Shown: piece by piece, positions 23,520 through 36,499 of the stretch
Position numbering within the stretch: position 1 is the first letter of the stretch
Layout of the letters: each line of letters begins with the position of its first letter
Source: Spinacia oleracea
Lineage: Eukaryota; Streptophyta; Magnoliopsida; Caryophyllales; Amaranthaceae
Direction of reading: 5' to 3'
Assembly: GCF_020520425.1 (NCBI RefSeq)
Contig: NC_079489.1
Span: forward strand, 21,972,001-22,036,000
DNA length: 64,000 bases
The notes under the pieces: model-generated
The model's database searches: none
What the model was told of the DNA's origin: nothing
What the model saw: only the letters and a program-made list of their open reading frames with translations
Made by a program: the position numbers and the translations under genes

Positions 23520-24539
23520 TAGTAAAATAGTTTTTCTTTTAAAAAAATATTATGAAATCTATTGTTTTTTTTCAATTTTTTTTTGGAGTTTTTTAAAAGT
23601 GTTATGATCATATATCAGAATTATATATTAGAATATGTAAATAGGACCATGATATTCACTGATGTTAGTATAAGTGTATAAGTGTATAACCTTGCATCTG
23701 CATTCGGGTGTTATGTCATGTAGCTCATTTTTGTTAAAAAAAGAAAATGACGTGTTACTTTTGTAAGTGATAGAGTAGGACCCACGACCACACAGGTACA
23801 ATAACCAAATGCAAATATCTGTCTCTCTTTTATCATTGGGTTTAGCACTGCCTTTCTCGGAAGTTCCTCTTTACTTTTTCATTTCAGCTTTCCTTAGGAG
23901 TAGATGTACTGTTTTCATCTATAACTTCCCTTTATTTCTTTCCTTCACCGCTTTCTTATTGAGTAGTAATCAAGACTACCGTCTGTAACAACTATTTGTT
24001 TTAATCATGTCAGTGAATGTAAGTTTTCCTTTCTTTTACTCTGAATCGTTGATTGTTTGATTAGCTTTCATGTCACTTGGTAATTTGTATCTCATGATTC
24101 TCATCTACTAGCTCATCTGTATGTATCCTTTGCTAATTCTAGGACTGCTCACCCTGAGCTGGTGATTCAGTCTTTGTGGAGGACGTAGTCTTTAAGAAGG
24201 GGTTTCCTGGATTGCATATTTGAATATCTCGGCAAGTCAGGAAAATAGTTCATTGAAGACTGAATTTGTCTTTGCAAAGGCAAAGCTTAAATTAGTTTCC
24301 GGATCATAAATATTTTGGCAAATTTGAACTACTATATGAATTATAAAAATGGGTTGTATACCGAAACTGATGACTGGTTGTGATTTTCGAGGTTCCGTCA
24401 TCTCAATTGTCGGAGGTAGAGGATCCTAGGAAGTGGTTGGGGTGGGGGGATGGGGGGGGGGGGGTACATTGGGCACCTTTTGTTGCAAGTCTTTTTTGTT
24501 CTGCCTTTCTGCACCATTGATATACCCCCTTTCCCGGTT

Positions 24540-24960
24540 CATAGATTGATTTGGAAGGTGAGAGCTTAATGTGCAAGTTTTGTTGTGCCAATAGTGAGTC
24601 GTGCTCACACGTCTTCCTTCATTGTGGTATGGCAAGTAATATTTGGATGAGGCTTTTTGCTGGGCATGGGGAATGCTGAGTTATCTCACATACTATTTTG
24701 GACGTGCTCCAAGTCTGATTTGTGGGCTTTGGAAGGGCCAAAGGACGATAGTTTGCCAAAATGCTTTTATGGCGACAGTTTAGTCTGTGGTCAGAACGGA
24801 ATGCACAAATTTTCTAAGAACTGCTTTGAGTGCTGATTTTCTGTTGGACAGCATAACTTCTATAACTTCATTGTGGGCTAAGGCGTCGGGAAAGTTAGAA
24901 GTTACACAGTGGGGGAAATACAACGAATTGGGCTAATCTGTAATCTGGTTTTCTGCTGTT
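24540..24960 (+). pseudogene. L1-type LINE, zf-RVT 3' remnant
   Basis: One frame reads CANSESCSHVFLHCGMASNI followed by WMRLF, the Cys-Cys-His-Cys zf-RVT finger that ends many plant L1 ORF2 proteins. Further on are LWSERNAQIF-type residues typical of the same tail. Several stops break it. No reverse transcriptase domain is visible to the left. A G-run lies at about 24441-24463. From 24961 to 25612 nothing firm is seen beyond possible G-gamma leader sequence. Confidence 0.65.
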
Positions 24961-25612
24961 ATGAGGAGATTGAGGACAACTTGTCCTCCATTCTTGTATT
25001 TTCTACTACTTGCTGATTTACAAAACATTTTTCTGTATCATAAGATTAAAGGGGCTGAAATATGGCCAAGTTTTATGTTGAGGGGGCATAGAGTGTGGTC
25101 TGGACATTGTGGTAAAAAGAATGAATGTGTAGTGAACTTGAAAATCTGTTATAGTTGGTGGAAAACTGCTGTAGCAGAGGGTGAGGTGTATATAGTTTGT
25201 TGTTTGGACATAGTTTCTGACTTTTGTTGTAGGCACTTCAGGTATTACACACAACACCTAAAATGAAGTTAGATAATAATGAAAAAAGGACTCACAAAAG
25301 ATGATAGCAATATAGGACTCACAAAAAGATGACAGAAAAATATTGCGAATAAGAGAAAACAAAACCAGTTTTTCGTGGTCCCTTATGTTGGAATTGACAT
25401 TTTTGGGGTGAAGAATAGTATCGCTCAATGCTCATGCTAAAAGTTGTGTTAACTACAATAAAAAAAAGTAACTAAAATACTCATCTAACGAAGCCTCTGC
25501 TTCCTCCCTTTCTCTCTATCCCTTGCTAGTTTCACATTGGCCCAGAATATGTAATGTGAGAATTTTTTTGATTATCCATTCAATTTGGCGGTTTTTGTGT
25601 TTGAATGCAGAT

Positions 25613-28600
25613 ATGAGTCAGCAGGCTCAATCAATTGATGCAAGAGGGAAGCATCGGATTTTAGCTGAATTAAAGCGGCTTGAACAAGAAACAAGATTTG
25701 CGGAGGTAAGTTTTTATTTTCGTTTGGCAAGTATACCATTTTTGTGGGATGTTCTTTTAGGCGGTGGATGTTCTTGCTTACAATGACGTTTAAATGTACT
25801 TCAAGTGATGTTTTGAACTAATACAAATATGTAAAATCTTGCCTGTAAAATATTACAGAAATTTGGGATAGATAATGAAGTTTATTGTGAACTGTACACG
25901 GTCTAATATCATAATTGAATCTATCAAGAGAATGGAAACTAGTGAAGTTGAACTGTTGACTTGTAGGGCAATATAGTAAGTCAGACACATAAGGACTAAG
26001 GAGAGTACAGTACCGGCGTCTCTGGTTCGGAATGTACTGGTGCTACTTTTGGTCATAGCCTTGTAGGTAATGTGGTTCATTTTGTACCCTCCTCTTCAGC
26101 GAAGGCTTAAACTTTGTCATGTTATTATAATATTTTCTTATGCTATAAATTCAGAGAACATTAGCGAATGTCCTGTTTTGCCAAATGCTGCCTGATTGCT
26201 CTTTTTCAAGAAGAAAAATTTGTTCAATCAAAGCTCAACCACTGTTACCAGAAGTGCATATAGGAATGTCTTTACTGTAGAAGTTATCAATCCTGATATG
26301 TGCTTGACCACTTTCTTCTTTTTCCGTTTCATATGCTCCTCTTCCACTTGCCTTAGTTTTAATACCTAATGGAAGTGGGATGAGAGGTAACATGCTTTTA
26401 TTGTCCATAGCTCACATGCCATCTGAATTTAATAAGGAAAATGATTCTCAATGGGATGTTTGGCTTCTTGGGTACTTGGGAACCATGCAGGATTTCCATG
26501 TAAAGGGGTATTGGTCCTAAAAATAGAACTAGTTAAAGCTAAAGTTTATTGTGGATGGATTAACTTGGAAGTACACGTAGGCAGTATTAGCATTAGTTTT
26601 TGTCAATTGTACTACAATATAGTTTCTTGATTGAGAGAAAATGATCAAGGATTATGATACGTGTGACAAGAGTAGGAGTTTGTCGAAGAGAGAATTTATT
26701 TGTTCAGTGATATATATAATAATTCAAAACTTTAGAAATTTGCAAACCAACTCTTTCCCCTTTGTTTTCCAGTATTAATGAAAATGCATGTCCATTTCTT
26801 TGTAGACGAATTCTGAAACTTTTGAGTTGTAAATTGCAACTTCTGAAAATGCTGCCATTTCTCCTTTTCAGTTTCTCATTCTTCTTACCTCTCTAATAGA
26901 GATATAGAAGGAAAACTCAATGATGGTGTGTTTGTTAGGATTAAGGAACAGAGTCTGGAAAATATTTGATTGTATGTGGTTTCAGGAGCGAGGGCATGAT
27001 GGATGGGATAGTTGGTTCTTTTTGCATGGGGAGTAGACAAGTAATTTGGTAAGGTTAGGGTTTCTGGATGGGTTAACCATATCTAACTCAAATTGGAGAT
27101 TTGAGAATTATGGATTTTGTGAAGGGGTAAGAGGGCTTTGATCCTTATTCAAGGAGGTAGTCCAGTGATATATGGATGGACCTCAAGGTGGCACTTAGTA
27201 GGGTTGTGATTGACGTGAAGGTTGTATGGTTGTCGGTGATTCTTTACATGGTGGATTAACTCTTGATTTGATGCTTGTGGTCATTAGCTTCCCAATTTGG
27301 AGGGAGAAGAAATTGAAGTGGGTGCGAGTTTTTTTGGTGAACTAAGGCTTGGTAATATTCAAGTGCTATTGCATGTGGTCGTGGTGATTATAGTGTTGCT
27401 TTGGATGATGTTTGTTAGACGTAATGTTAGAATCCAACATTCCTTTACTTGTGTTTTGCTTAATGCTTTCTAGGACTTTCTAGGTTTTTAGGCTTTAGAT
27501 AGAATTATTATGTTACTATCAATCTAGTGTTCATTGGTAGTGTTTAGCTAATTCGAAATAAACCTCTATGAGGATTGAGGGGTAATGAATGTATGAATTC
27601 TTACTTCTCACCAATTGTTTCCATCGCTTTATTGCTTGGCGGTGTCCAGGGTGTTCGGGGGGAATGAAATCAAAAAGTTTTCGCCGGTGGTCTGGGTGGT
27701 AGTGGTGGGTCCGCACCAATGAGGAGAGATAAAGTGGTATTGCGTGAGTTCGAGTTGCGGGTTCGGTGACAAAAACTACAATGTAGCATGGTGCTCATGG
27801 GTATTGGTCATGGAGAGTGTCAAGGTTGTTAGTTATCAAGTTGCTTGGCGTTTGATTGGTGTTGGTGGCTGCTGGTCGTAGCGGAGAGCCACAATGGCTA
27901 TGGTGGTGCGTAAGACAAAGAAGATTGTAGAGATATTTTAAGTTGATTTTCTTTGGCTTAATTTGCTACGAATCCATGCTATTTGTTGTGATAATATTCT
28001 GGAAAATGGCTGGGCATATATAGAGAATTGGAGGGCTCAATTACGTAAGCCATGAGCTCACATTAATGGTTTTGGAAAACAACCAAACTTATTACCATGG
28101 AAGTTTTTAGAGAGGAAGATTAAACCGGGTACTTTGCATTTGCTGAGTTAACTAGAGCAAGCAACATGTGTGTGACATTTGTCAACCAAAATTGTCTTCC
28201 ATAGCTTGTCTCAACACGTATGTAATAGTATGGAGGAAGTAGAAGGTATTTTGGCTTCTTAGAGTAATAAGGGTAAAAGCGTAATTTTGGTCTATTGGGC
28301 AAATTTTTGATTTTCGGGTTGCAAAAGAGAACTATATTTTTGGCTTGGGTTAATTGTACATTAGTCACCATAATTTTGGAAATTGGTTTACATAGTCATT
28401 CATTAAAATCACGAAAAATTACTACTTAGTAGAAATTGGTTTTAAAAAAATTTCATACTCCCTCCGTCCCAGATTAGTTGTTACATGTACCTTTGCACAA
28501 AGTTTAGGTGATAAGTGGTTGTTTGGTTATCAATTGTATTTTATTGAAAAAATAGATGTGATAGGAGCTAGTGGGGTATTTTTTTAATTGAATGAGGGAG

Positions 28601-31600
28601 GGTGTGGGACAAAAAGTTAGTGGGAAGAGAGAGACAATATAATAATTATGGGGTCATTCCTAATTTAGAAATGTAACAACTAATCTGGGGTGGACGAAAA
28701 AGGAAAGTGTAACAACTAATCTGGGACGGAGGGAGTACGTTATAAGCTAATAATAATATTAGAGGTAATAAAATATATGTTTAATGTGGGGTGTTACACA
28801 TCCGGTGTCAAAACATTCGGACCGTGACACGTAGCATGAGGTTCTAAGGGTGGTTATTGGAAAGGTACATTAGGCCACGAAGGTAGCCCGTGGACGTAGC
28901 CTGTAATGAGTAGAAATGGCAACAAGGCGGACTCGGGTCGGACCTTGGGGGATCCGACTCCGACCCGATTACCAAATGGACCCAAAATTCGAATCCGAAT
29001 TCAAATCCGAGTCCGAACTAGTATCCTCCGAGTCTGGATTCGTCAGACTATCAGATCTCCGAACTGTCTGACTTTCAGATCTGAAACATCAATTTTTTAA
29101 AATAAATTGATACTCTCTCCGTTTCGAAAAAATGGGGAGGGTTTCCATAAATAGGTGTTTCAAATTAATAGGGACACTCTACTTTGAAGTATATTTTTTG
29201 GGTGGATGACCCATCATATTTAATGCATCCACAATCTTCTTTTTCCTACTTTACTTTCAACATTCCACTCAATTTATTTTTATATTCTATTTTTACTCAT
29301 AACTTTCAACTCAACCTCTTTTTTTATTTTTCTTTTCTTACACCACTCCACTAACCTAGTTTTTTATTATTTTTTTCTTATTAAATTCCACCTTTCCTAT
29401 ACTTATTCTCTACTTTCAAATCATTTTTCTATGTTGTGAAATGCGTAACTGTCCCTATTTTTTTCGAAACGGAGGGAGTATTTATCTACAACAAACGACT
29501 AATTCGAACTTTATCAAAAGAATATGCAAATTAATCTCACTTTTATTCATATAATCACTCAAAGACTGGTATATATTACACATTTCATAAAAAAAATTAT
29601 ACATTTACATAGATCCAAAACATCAATAAATTGGTGGATGTGACACTAATACTCTATCGTAGTAAGAAAAATAAAAGAGAATCAAATCAATAATAACAAC
29701 CTACAACTATGAGCCGATTTCCTCCAAATTTCGATCTTCAAGGTCAGTATTAATTGAATTGAAGCTGGGAGGCAACCGTCACAAACTTGCAATTGTAGTG
29801 ACGCATGGAAGAGATTTCAAGGAGTGTGAGTAAGCTTCACATATTTGAAGAGATTTTGTTAGCGTTTCCATAGATTGCAGTAAAAAGTTGAAGGAAGGAG
29901 ATGATGAAAGGTTGGAGAGAGAAAGTATAATGGGAAAGAAGGAGAATGGAGAGAGAAAATAAGACAGGGTAGTGGCGGAATTGTCAAGGATGAGACTAGT
30001 TTTATATCTTATATATACCATGTGTAGAAAAAACCACATATCTCTAAATGGACCGGACTCGAGTTACCATGTGTAAGATCCAAGTCTCAACTCCTATTCT
30101 GGTTTAGACTATTTTTGTCAGACTCTGACTTTCCGTTGTCGGATTTGGATTGGACATTTATCTTCGGAGTCAGATTGGATTCGGACTAAATTGGCATCCC
30201 TAGTATTGAGCACGACGTATCTCTAAGGCTGTACGTAATACAATTTATGGGCATTCAAACGGTTTATTAGTTAAAAGAGGTTCACCAATTAATTTAGTTA
30301 TAGATTCGAGAGGTTTAAGGGTCTTACCTTAGCGTGTACAAGATGGTGGTCTTTATCACTACAAGAATCTTAGCTTTAAATGACGGCAAGAATCGATCGG
30401 TAAAAGTTGAAAAACGTTCAGTAATATTTTACCGATCGCCATTGGTCGTTAAAGGGTAGTCGGTATAAACTTTATTGTTAAATGAACTAATACCGACTGA
30501 AAGGCGGTCGGTAAAATTTTACCGACTGCTAATATTGTCGGTAACTATTGACTGCTAATACGGTCGATATTATCGACCGCTAATACGGTCGATATTATCG
30601 ACCGCTAATACGATCGATATTATCGACCGCTAATACGATCGATAATTTTTGTCATAAAACTTTTTTTAAAAAAAAACCAGCAACCAGATTTACTAGTATC
30701 CATATTTGAATTCATGACAATTTTGGCTTTTAAATTACATGCAAAAAACATCAATCCAACAATAATATAGAGAAAATGTCATGATATTAGTACTCCCTCC
30801 GTATTTTTTTAAGAGATACACTTGGCCGGACACGGGTATTAAGAAGAATATTGAATGAAATAAAATAATAAAGCAAGTGGGGTTGGATAGATATTTTAAT
30901 AATTAAATATGTGGGGACCATGTCATTTTGGTGGGTGGAGGGTGGGGTGGGTTTATGAAAATATTTGTTTAATAGGATGGTGGGTGATAGGGTATATCAG
31001 TGTATAAAAAAGCGCAAAGCGCACTAAAGCGATATGAGTCCTAGAGCTTAAGCGCAAAGCGCAAGCGCAAGGCGCGGGCTTCATTGAAGTGAAGCGCACT
31101 TTTTAAGAATTAAAGATTTTTACTATTATGAATATATATCTCACTAAAATAACCACAAAAATATATAAACATCAGATTTGCTTCCAAAAATATATTACTC
31201 CTTGCTTTAACAAAAATATATTACTCCTTGCTTTAACAAAAATAAAGCATATAACATAGTGTTTATCCAGAAGCTAGAAGCTAGGGTCGGCTGTTGTGAC
31301 TGTTGTCTTCTCTTTTCTTCTTTTTTGGACTATTGGTATACTTTCTATTGTTAAGGATTAATAGGGAGTGGTCCAAAACACAATAACAACATATAAAAAA
31401 AGCTTGCAACATAAAGTAATAATAAAAAAAAAGAATTTCAAAGAAGCACCAAAAGCGTGCTTTTTGCACTTCGCGGGCTTCATGCGCTTAAGCGCGCTTC
31501 GGCGGCTTAATCACAAGAGCTTTGCTCAGATCTAATTAAGCGTTTTTCCCTAGAGCTTCGAGCTTCAGGGCTTAAGCGTGCTTTTTTAAACACTGGGGTA

Positions 31601-34600
31601 TATTAGATGTATTATTTAATTAGATGGTGGGGTTAATAAGTTACTAAAAATGGCAAGTGTATCTCTTAAATAAATACGGCCGGAAAAGGCAAGTGTATCT
31701 CTTAAAAAAATACGGAGGGAGTAGATAACAGTCGTCCAACATTTACAACGACAGAAAACGAAAGTCACTTCTCTTTAATATTGAAACGAATTAAAATCAT
31801 GTAACAAATCATTAGTTGAATACAAAATAATGAAGACACTACCAAATCTGAATCGTGTAGTTGAAAAAAAATCCAAGATTCCAAAATATCACTATATTGT
31901 CAAAAGAAATTTACTAACAGAATAAATTTAGATCTAAACCCAATGATTATATAAATTACAAAACCTTCCATAACAACTTTAGGATCTTCAAGCCTAATCC
32001 CATCTTTGCATAGCTTTCGACTCCAGATCCATGCTCATTTTCCGAAGACGGATCTCTCTAATGGCGAGTTCAAATCGATCTCATTTGTAACCATTGAAGA
32101 CGAAGAGAGGAACCCCAGATTAATGAATAAATTTGAAGATCAAAGTTTATTGAAGATGAGCCGAAAAATGTGCGAGTAAAGTGAGAAATAGAGGAGGAAG
32201 ATGCATGAGAAGATAGAGGAGGATGAAGGTACTGTTAAGGAGAGAAGTAGAGGTAGATGTAGGTGGCAGTTTAGGAGAGAAGGTGAGATCTCCTTGTGGA
32301 GGATTAATGAGAGAGAATTTGAGTAGAGGCAAAGGCGGAGGCGGAGAAATGGAGGAAGGTTTTAGGGTTTTTTCTTTTTATACGAGGTTGAGGTTTACGG
32401 AGGTGAAGGTTAGTCGTTTTCTTGTAAAAGTAAAATCAAGATTACCGACTGCCTGTTCATTGAAATTTAATTTATGCGGTCGGTAATTACTAAGTGTTAT
32501 TTATGCGGTCGTTGATTTTTATTTTACCTACCGTAGCTATTGGAAACTATAGGTAGTAGTTGCAAAGATGGTTTGTTAACAAGGTCCATGACATGGCGGG
32601 TGAGCGGGTCTTGTTCATATAAATCTATGATGATTTATCATATAAAGAGTGATATGTGCATCTTGCAAATAGCCATGTTGCTTCTCTTAGGATCTGTTCT
32701 CTTAACCTGAATTTCACTTATATTATTTTATCTTATTGACCCTGAATTTATCTTATATTACTGTAGCTTATTACCCTTGATCTTATCTTATATTATCTTT
32801 TCTTATATTATCTTATTGGCCATTATCGAAAGTTATAAAAGGGTGTCATTTGAACTTATTGACCCTTATCTTATCTTATACTTCCTCCGTCTTTTAATAC
32901 TCGCAACGTTTGTTAGTTTCACGCATGCCGATGCACAACTTTGATCATTTATATCTTAAATTCTCTTTATGCAAAAATTATAAAAAGTTGATATTTTGAA
33001 AATACACATTGAGACGAATCTAACAAGATCCCACATGACTATGTTTTATCTTATATAAAAAACACTACGAATAGTCAAAGTAGATTATATGAATAGTGGC
33101 AAAAGTCCAAACGTTGCGAGTATTAAAAGACGGAGGAAGTATTATTTTATTTTATTTAATATTATCTTATCTAAACTTATCTTATCTTATACTATCTTAT
33201 TTTATTTTATATTATTAGATCTAGAATAAGTGAAAATAAGTTGTACAGAATGAGGAAGTAAAAATCGCAGTTTGTTATGTTTTTGTAAAAACATAACCAG
33301 CAAAAAAATTCAATGAAATGGTACATGTTTTATTCGAAATGGTACTTTGTTTTTAATGAAATGGTATTCTTTTTAACGAAATGGTACATGTTTTTATCGA
33401 AATGGTACTTTGTTTAACGAAACGGTACTCTTTTTTTAATGAATGGTACTCTTTTTTAAAGAAATGGTGCATGTTTGGCGCTGTGATGTGTTTGCTCACA
33501 CATCACAGCATGCCGCCTTGCCGAGCTCTGAACAGAAGTGAGCGTTACAAATGCTTAGTAATCTCAGATTGTTTGCTGCCTCAAAATGGTAGCCTCTCTC
33601 TCATAAACTTTTTATATTGACTTAGGCTTGGTTTTAAGAATAGTTAAGCCTTTTGCTTGGGTTTTAAGAATAGTTATTGAATGTAAGAAAAATAATTGTA
33701 AGATGAGTATATTTTGAGACGAAGGCTACCGTTGGATGGTGTCTCTCTCAGCCGTAAGGAAGTTGATGGACACAGTAGGATTTTTCAGGATTACAGCCTG
33801 AGTCTCCTGCAGCGATAATAATAGTTCTAGAGCGTACACCTCCGTCCCATGTTTATTCAAGGAAAGAATTGGTATAGGACTATAGGGACTTAGAAACTCA
33901 TGAAAAAATCTTGGAATAGGGGGGGGGGGGGGGGGGGGTAGTGAGATAGGGCCTAAGTTTTTTTTTTTTTTGTAATAGGTTTTACTGTAGGTCAGAAACT
34001 CTAGCTTAACTTTGCATTTTTCTCCTGCCTTCATATGTGATATATCGAACAAAGTAGGCTCGCCTAGAACACAAATTCTCTGTTGGGATGTGCATCCTGT
34101 CCTGTTATCTTTTTGATTCCGTTGCATTCTATGAAATAAAGGTTTATGCCATGATTAATGCTTAGCAATTTCAGTTCGCGATCTTTGTAAGCAGGAAGAA
34201 CTGGAGCAGCTTGAAAAGACTGAGAATGCAATAGCTGCATGTAAAGAGTAAGTACCAAAATCAAAAGGCATGGTGCCTAATATCCTACGAATATAACTCC
34301 CTCCGTCCCTTAATACTCACACCTCAAGGAATTCTTACAAAGTACTCATATCAATTTGCCATTCAGGGTAGTAGTATGAGAAAGTTCTTATTTTACTTAA
34401 CTAATTTAGAGTGTGGCCTATTATGTTGGATGAAGTTTTCTAAACATAGCATACAATTGCTTTCTGCCTTTCAGATTGCTGGGTAATGTAGAAGCAAAAC
34501 CTGATCCCCTTCTCCCAGAGTAATGCCTCTTCACATTGGTCACGATTCTGCTATTTCTTGATTGCTTTAAAAATTCTGCATTAATATTAGAGGAAAGTTT

Positions 34601-34740
34601 ATATCTTCATAAATGTTTGCTCCCCTCGGATTTCTTTGTTATTCTTGTCTGATAGAACCACTGGGCCCGTAAATCCGTCGTGGGATCGCTGGTTTGAGGG
34701 ACCCCAAGACTCAAAGGGTTGCAGATGCTGGATATTCTGA
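25613..34740 (+). CDS. AGG1: heterotrimeric G-protein gamma subunit, type A
   Basis: Four short exons, 25613-25705, 34195-34247, 34475-34519 and 34656-34740, join with GT-AG introns into 91 residues. The protein pairs with G-beta as an obligate dimer at the plasma membrane and signals with G-alpha. GKHRILAELKRLEQE opens a coiled coil (residues 12-42) that binds G-beta. DPLLP and SWDRWFEGP are the conserved plant C-terminal motifs. The end CRCWIF is a CaaX box (Cys88) for prenylation; terminal Phe favours geranylgeranylation, and the Cys two residues before could be palmitoylated. Length and order match Arabidopsis AGG1/AGG2 and rice RGG1; which one it matches best is not settled. The acceptor two bases before the ATG shows a leader intron. 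Intron 1 is 8489 bp, swollen by transposons; introns 2 and 3 are 227 and 136 bp. All junctions keep frame, so the gene looks functional. Confidence 0.93.
25706..28457. other. 5' part of G-gamma intron 1
   Basis: No supported gene or element end. The 26.9-28.1 kb part is less AT-rich and might be an old transposon interior, but I could not place it. Confidence 0.5.
28458..28735. mobile_element. Stowaway MITE in G-gamma intron 1
   Basis: Ends CTCCCTCCGTCCCAGATTAG and CTAATCTGGGACGGAGGGAG are perfect over 20 bp and flanked by TA. A near relative lies at 22966-23246. Confidence 0.9.
28911..30202. mobile_element. non-autonomous hAT element in G-gamma intron 1
   Basis: Ends TAGAAATGGCAAC and AATTGGCATCCCTA are flanked by GTAATGAG and GTATTGAG, an 8-bp target duplication with one difference. 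Both subterminal regions are rich in GGACTCGG/CCGACTCCGA words. A Stowaway lies inside. Confidence 0.75.
29113..29478. mobile_element. Stowaway MITE nested in hAT
   Basis: Ends CTCTCTCCGTTTCGAAAAAA and TTTTTTTCGAAACGGAGGGAG-type inverted repeats, flanked by TA. Confidence 0.85.
30793..31721. mobile_element. MITE with CTCCCTCCGTATTT ends, interrupted
   Basis: Ends CTCCCTCCGTATTTTTTTAA and TTAAAAAAATACGGAGGGAG. The core matches the uninterrupted copy at 36500-36820, including the doubled GGCAAGTGTATCTCTTAAA near the right end. Confidence 0.85.
30998..31595. mobile_element. hAT-type MITE with AAGCGC arrays
   Basis: Ends CAGTGTATAAAAAAGCGC and GTGCTTTTTTAAACACTG are inverted, flanked by a perfect 8-bp duplication GGGTATAT. 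The empty counterpart is the MITE at 36500-36820. Both subterminal regions are dense in AAGCGC/GCGCTT words. Confidence 0.85.
32881..33139. mobile_element. Stowaway MITE (259 bp), CTTCCTCCGTC family
   Basis: Ends CTTCCTCCGTCTTTTAATAC and GTATTAAAAGACGGAGGAAG flanked by TA. It is the same length as, and nearly identical to, the copy at 46938-47196. Confidence 0.95.
33274..33509. repeat. GAAATGGTAC repeat array bounded by hairpins
   Basis: Eight copies of GAAATGGTAC or a close variant recur every 20-23 bp from 33315 to 33470. The bases after each unit cycle as ACATG, ACTTT, A(T/C)TCT, giving a longer three-unit period. A perfect hairpin lies before it (GTTATGTTTTT/AAAAACATAAC, 33274-33297) and another after it (GCTGTGATGTGT, 33480-33509). 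It lies in G-gamma intron 1. Confidence 0.7.
33919..33938. repeat. poly-G run
   Basis: About 20 G in a row in G-gamma intron 1, followed soon by a poly-T run near 33958. Simple sequence. Confidence 0.8.
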
Positions 34741-35988
34741 TGTTTGCTGCTATCAGGTGTTTGTTTGAGATCTATGCTAATTATATTGAAAAATACCATT
34801 TGACAATACTCATTGCTGTACAGACTACAGATGATATATTCTCTTCCTTTACCCTGTAATTGAAAAGTTTGTGTGCATTGTAATACAGACAGATGAAATT
34901 CGTTCGTTTTACCTTTTTTATATCGAGAGTGGCTACTGGTTACATGGAAATCAATCCCATACAGAATGCGACAATTTCAGAAATCCTGATATTTAAGGTA
35001 CTTGACAGGATCCCCCCAAAAAAAATATTTTCTTCAAATTAAACTTTTATCATGTTAGGTGGTAGATTCTCGTTTCACCCTCCTGATTCTTGAGTTTTAC
35101 TGTCAGTGTCTGCTCTCAAAATTATAATAGATGAAAGAATTTCTTAAGATGCTTCAGTTTCAAAGTTAAGACTCGCTTCTTAACATGCTTCAGTTTCAAA
35201 GTTAGCATGCTTTTTATTACTTTCACTTTCTTTTAGACAAAAAATACTTCATCCGTTCTTTATTAGATGCCACAAGTTTTTTTATCCTTTGATATCTTTA
35301 ATACTTCTATACAATGAAATGAACGTACCTCTATTTAGGTCAATTACTGATTGAGTTTGTGGTTCAAGTTTAGTTCAAATATTGATTTATTGGAAAGGTT
35401 GATGTGAAATAAGATAATGGGTATTACCTCCATTTCAAAATGATATTTATACTTTCCGTTTTAGTTTGTTTCATAATGTTTTTTACATTTTGCTTTATTT
35501 CATTTTTGGATATGAAATTTTACTACCTTACCCTTCTTACCCCGCAATATTTACAAATTTTCACTCATTTTATCTCACTTTATTCATTTTTTTGTTCTTA
35601 CATTGACCCACCTTTTTACATATTTATCTTACTTTATTCATATTTTACTATATTCAACAAACTTTTCTACTTTTTGTCTTAGCATTTGTGTAAATAGTTA
35701 AAGGTCTTTATGGAACGGTATTAATATTACTTTATTGAAAAGTAGATGCGATAAAGATAGTGAATATTTTTAAATTGAATGTGATGAGAAGATACGAGAC
35801 CGTTGCTTTTGACAGTGGAAAGAGAGAGGAATTAAAATAATTGTGGGGTATTTCTTAAAGTAGAAATTTAAATTTAGTTTGGGATTGACGAAATAGAAAG
35901 TGTAAAACTAATTTGAAACGTATAGAGTATTTCTAAGACTTCATGCTAAATAAAGATTTTTTTACGCTTTTATTACTTTGTCTCCAAA
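34741..35988. other. 3' flank of G-gamma; no gene
   Basis: AT-rich sequence likely to include the G-gamma 3' untranslated region. A degraded Stowaway-like pair is possible at about 35427-35930 (ACCTCCATTTCAAAAT and ATTTGAAACGTATAGAG). Confidence 0.4.

Positions 35989-35995
<7 letters not shown>

Positions 35996-36047
<52 letters not shown>
35996..36047. repeat. (AT)n microsatellite
   Basis: About 26 AT units just inside the Helitron 5' end. Confidence 0.9.
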
Positions 36048-36052
<5 letters not shown>

Positions 36053-36499
36053 GCGCCACCTAGTATTACTATTGGTTTCAGCCAATGAAAAATAAGATTT
36101 CTAATTTATTTTTGAATTAAAAAAAATCACGTGCCACGTAGATAATTAATTAGGTGGATATTTTAATTAATTAATTAATAATATGTACAACTCCATCCAA
36201 AATCAAATACTTTAATAATTAAAAATAAATCTAAAACAAAATTCATCCAAAATCAAACATTATTCAAATAATAGAGCGCCACGTATGAAATCTAACGGTT
36301 TCGGCCAATGAAAATTTTGAAATTATTTTTGAATTAAAAAAGTTGAGTGCCACATAGATAAATAATTAGATGCCACATGGATATTTTTATTAATTAATTA
36401 GTAATATTACCCATATATAATTTCATCCAAAATCAAACACTCTAATAATTAAAAAAATAAATTTAAAATAAAATTCAATCCAAAATAAAAAATAATCTA

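Larger units (their letters stand above)
30357..32560. mobile_element. CACTA element in G-gamma intron 1
   Basis: Starts CACTACAAGAATCTTAGC and carries subterminal ACCGACTGC/GCGGTCGGTAA arrays at 30380-30660 and again at 32430-32535. The right end is eroded (near GGTAGTAG). The array matches the better preserved CACTA at 47667-49657. A Stowaway-like MITE with its own hAT insert sits inside. Confidence 0.7.

Noticed and set aside
24961-25266. 101-residue ORF before the G-gamma exon
   Set aside because: No similarity to a known family; it probably lies in the LINE 3' tail.
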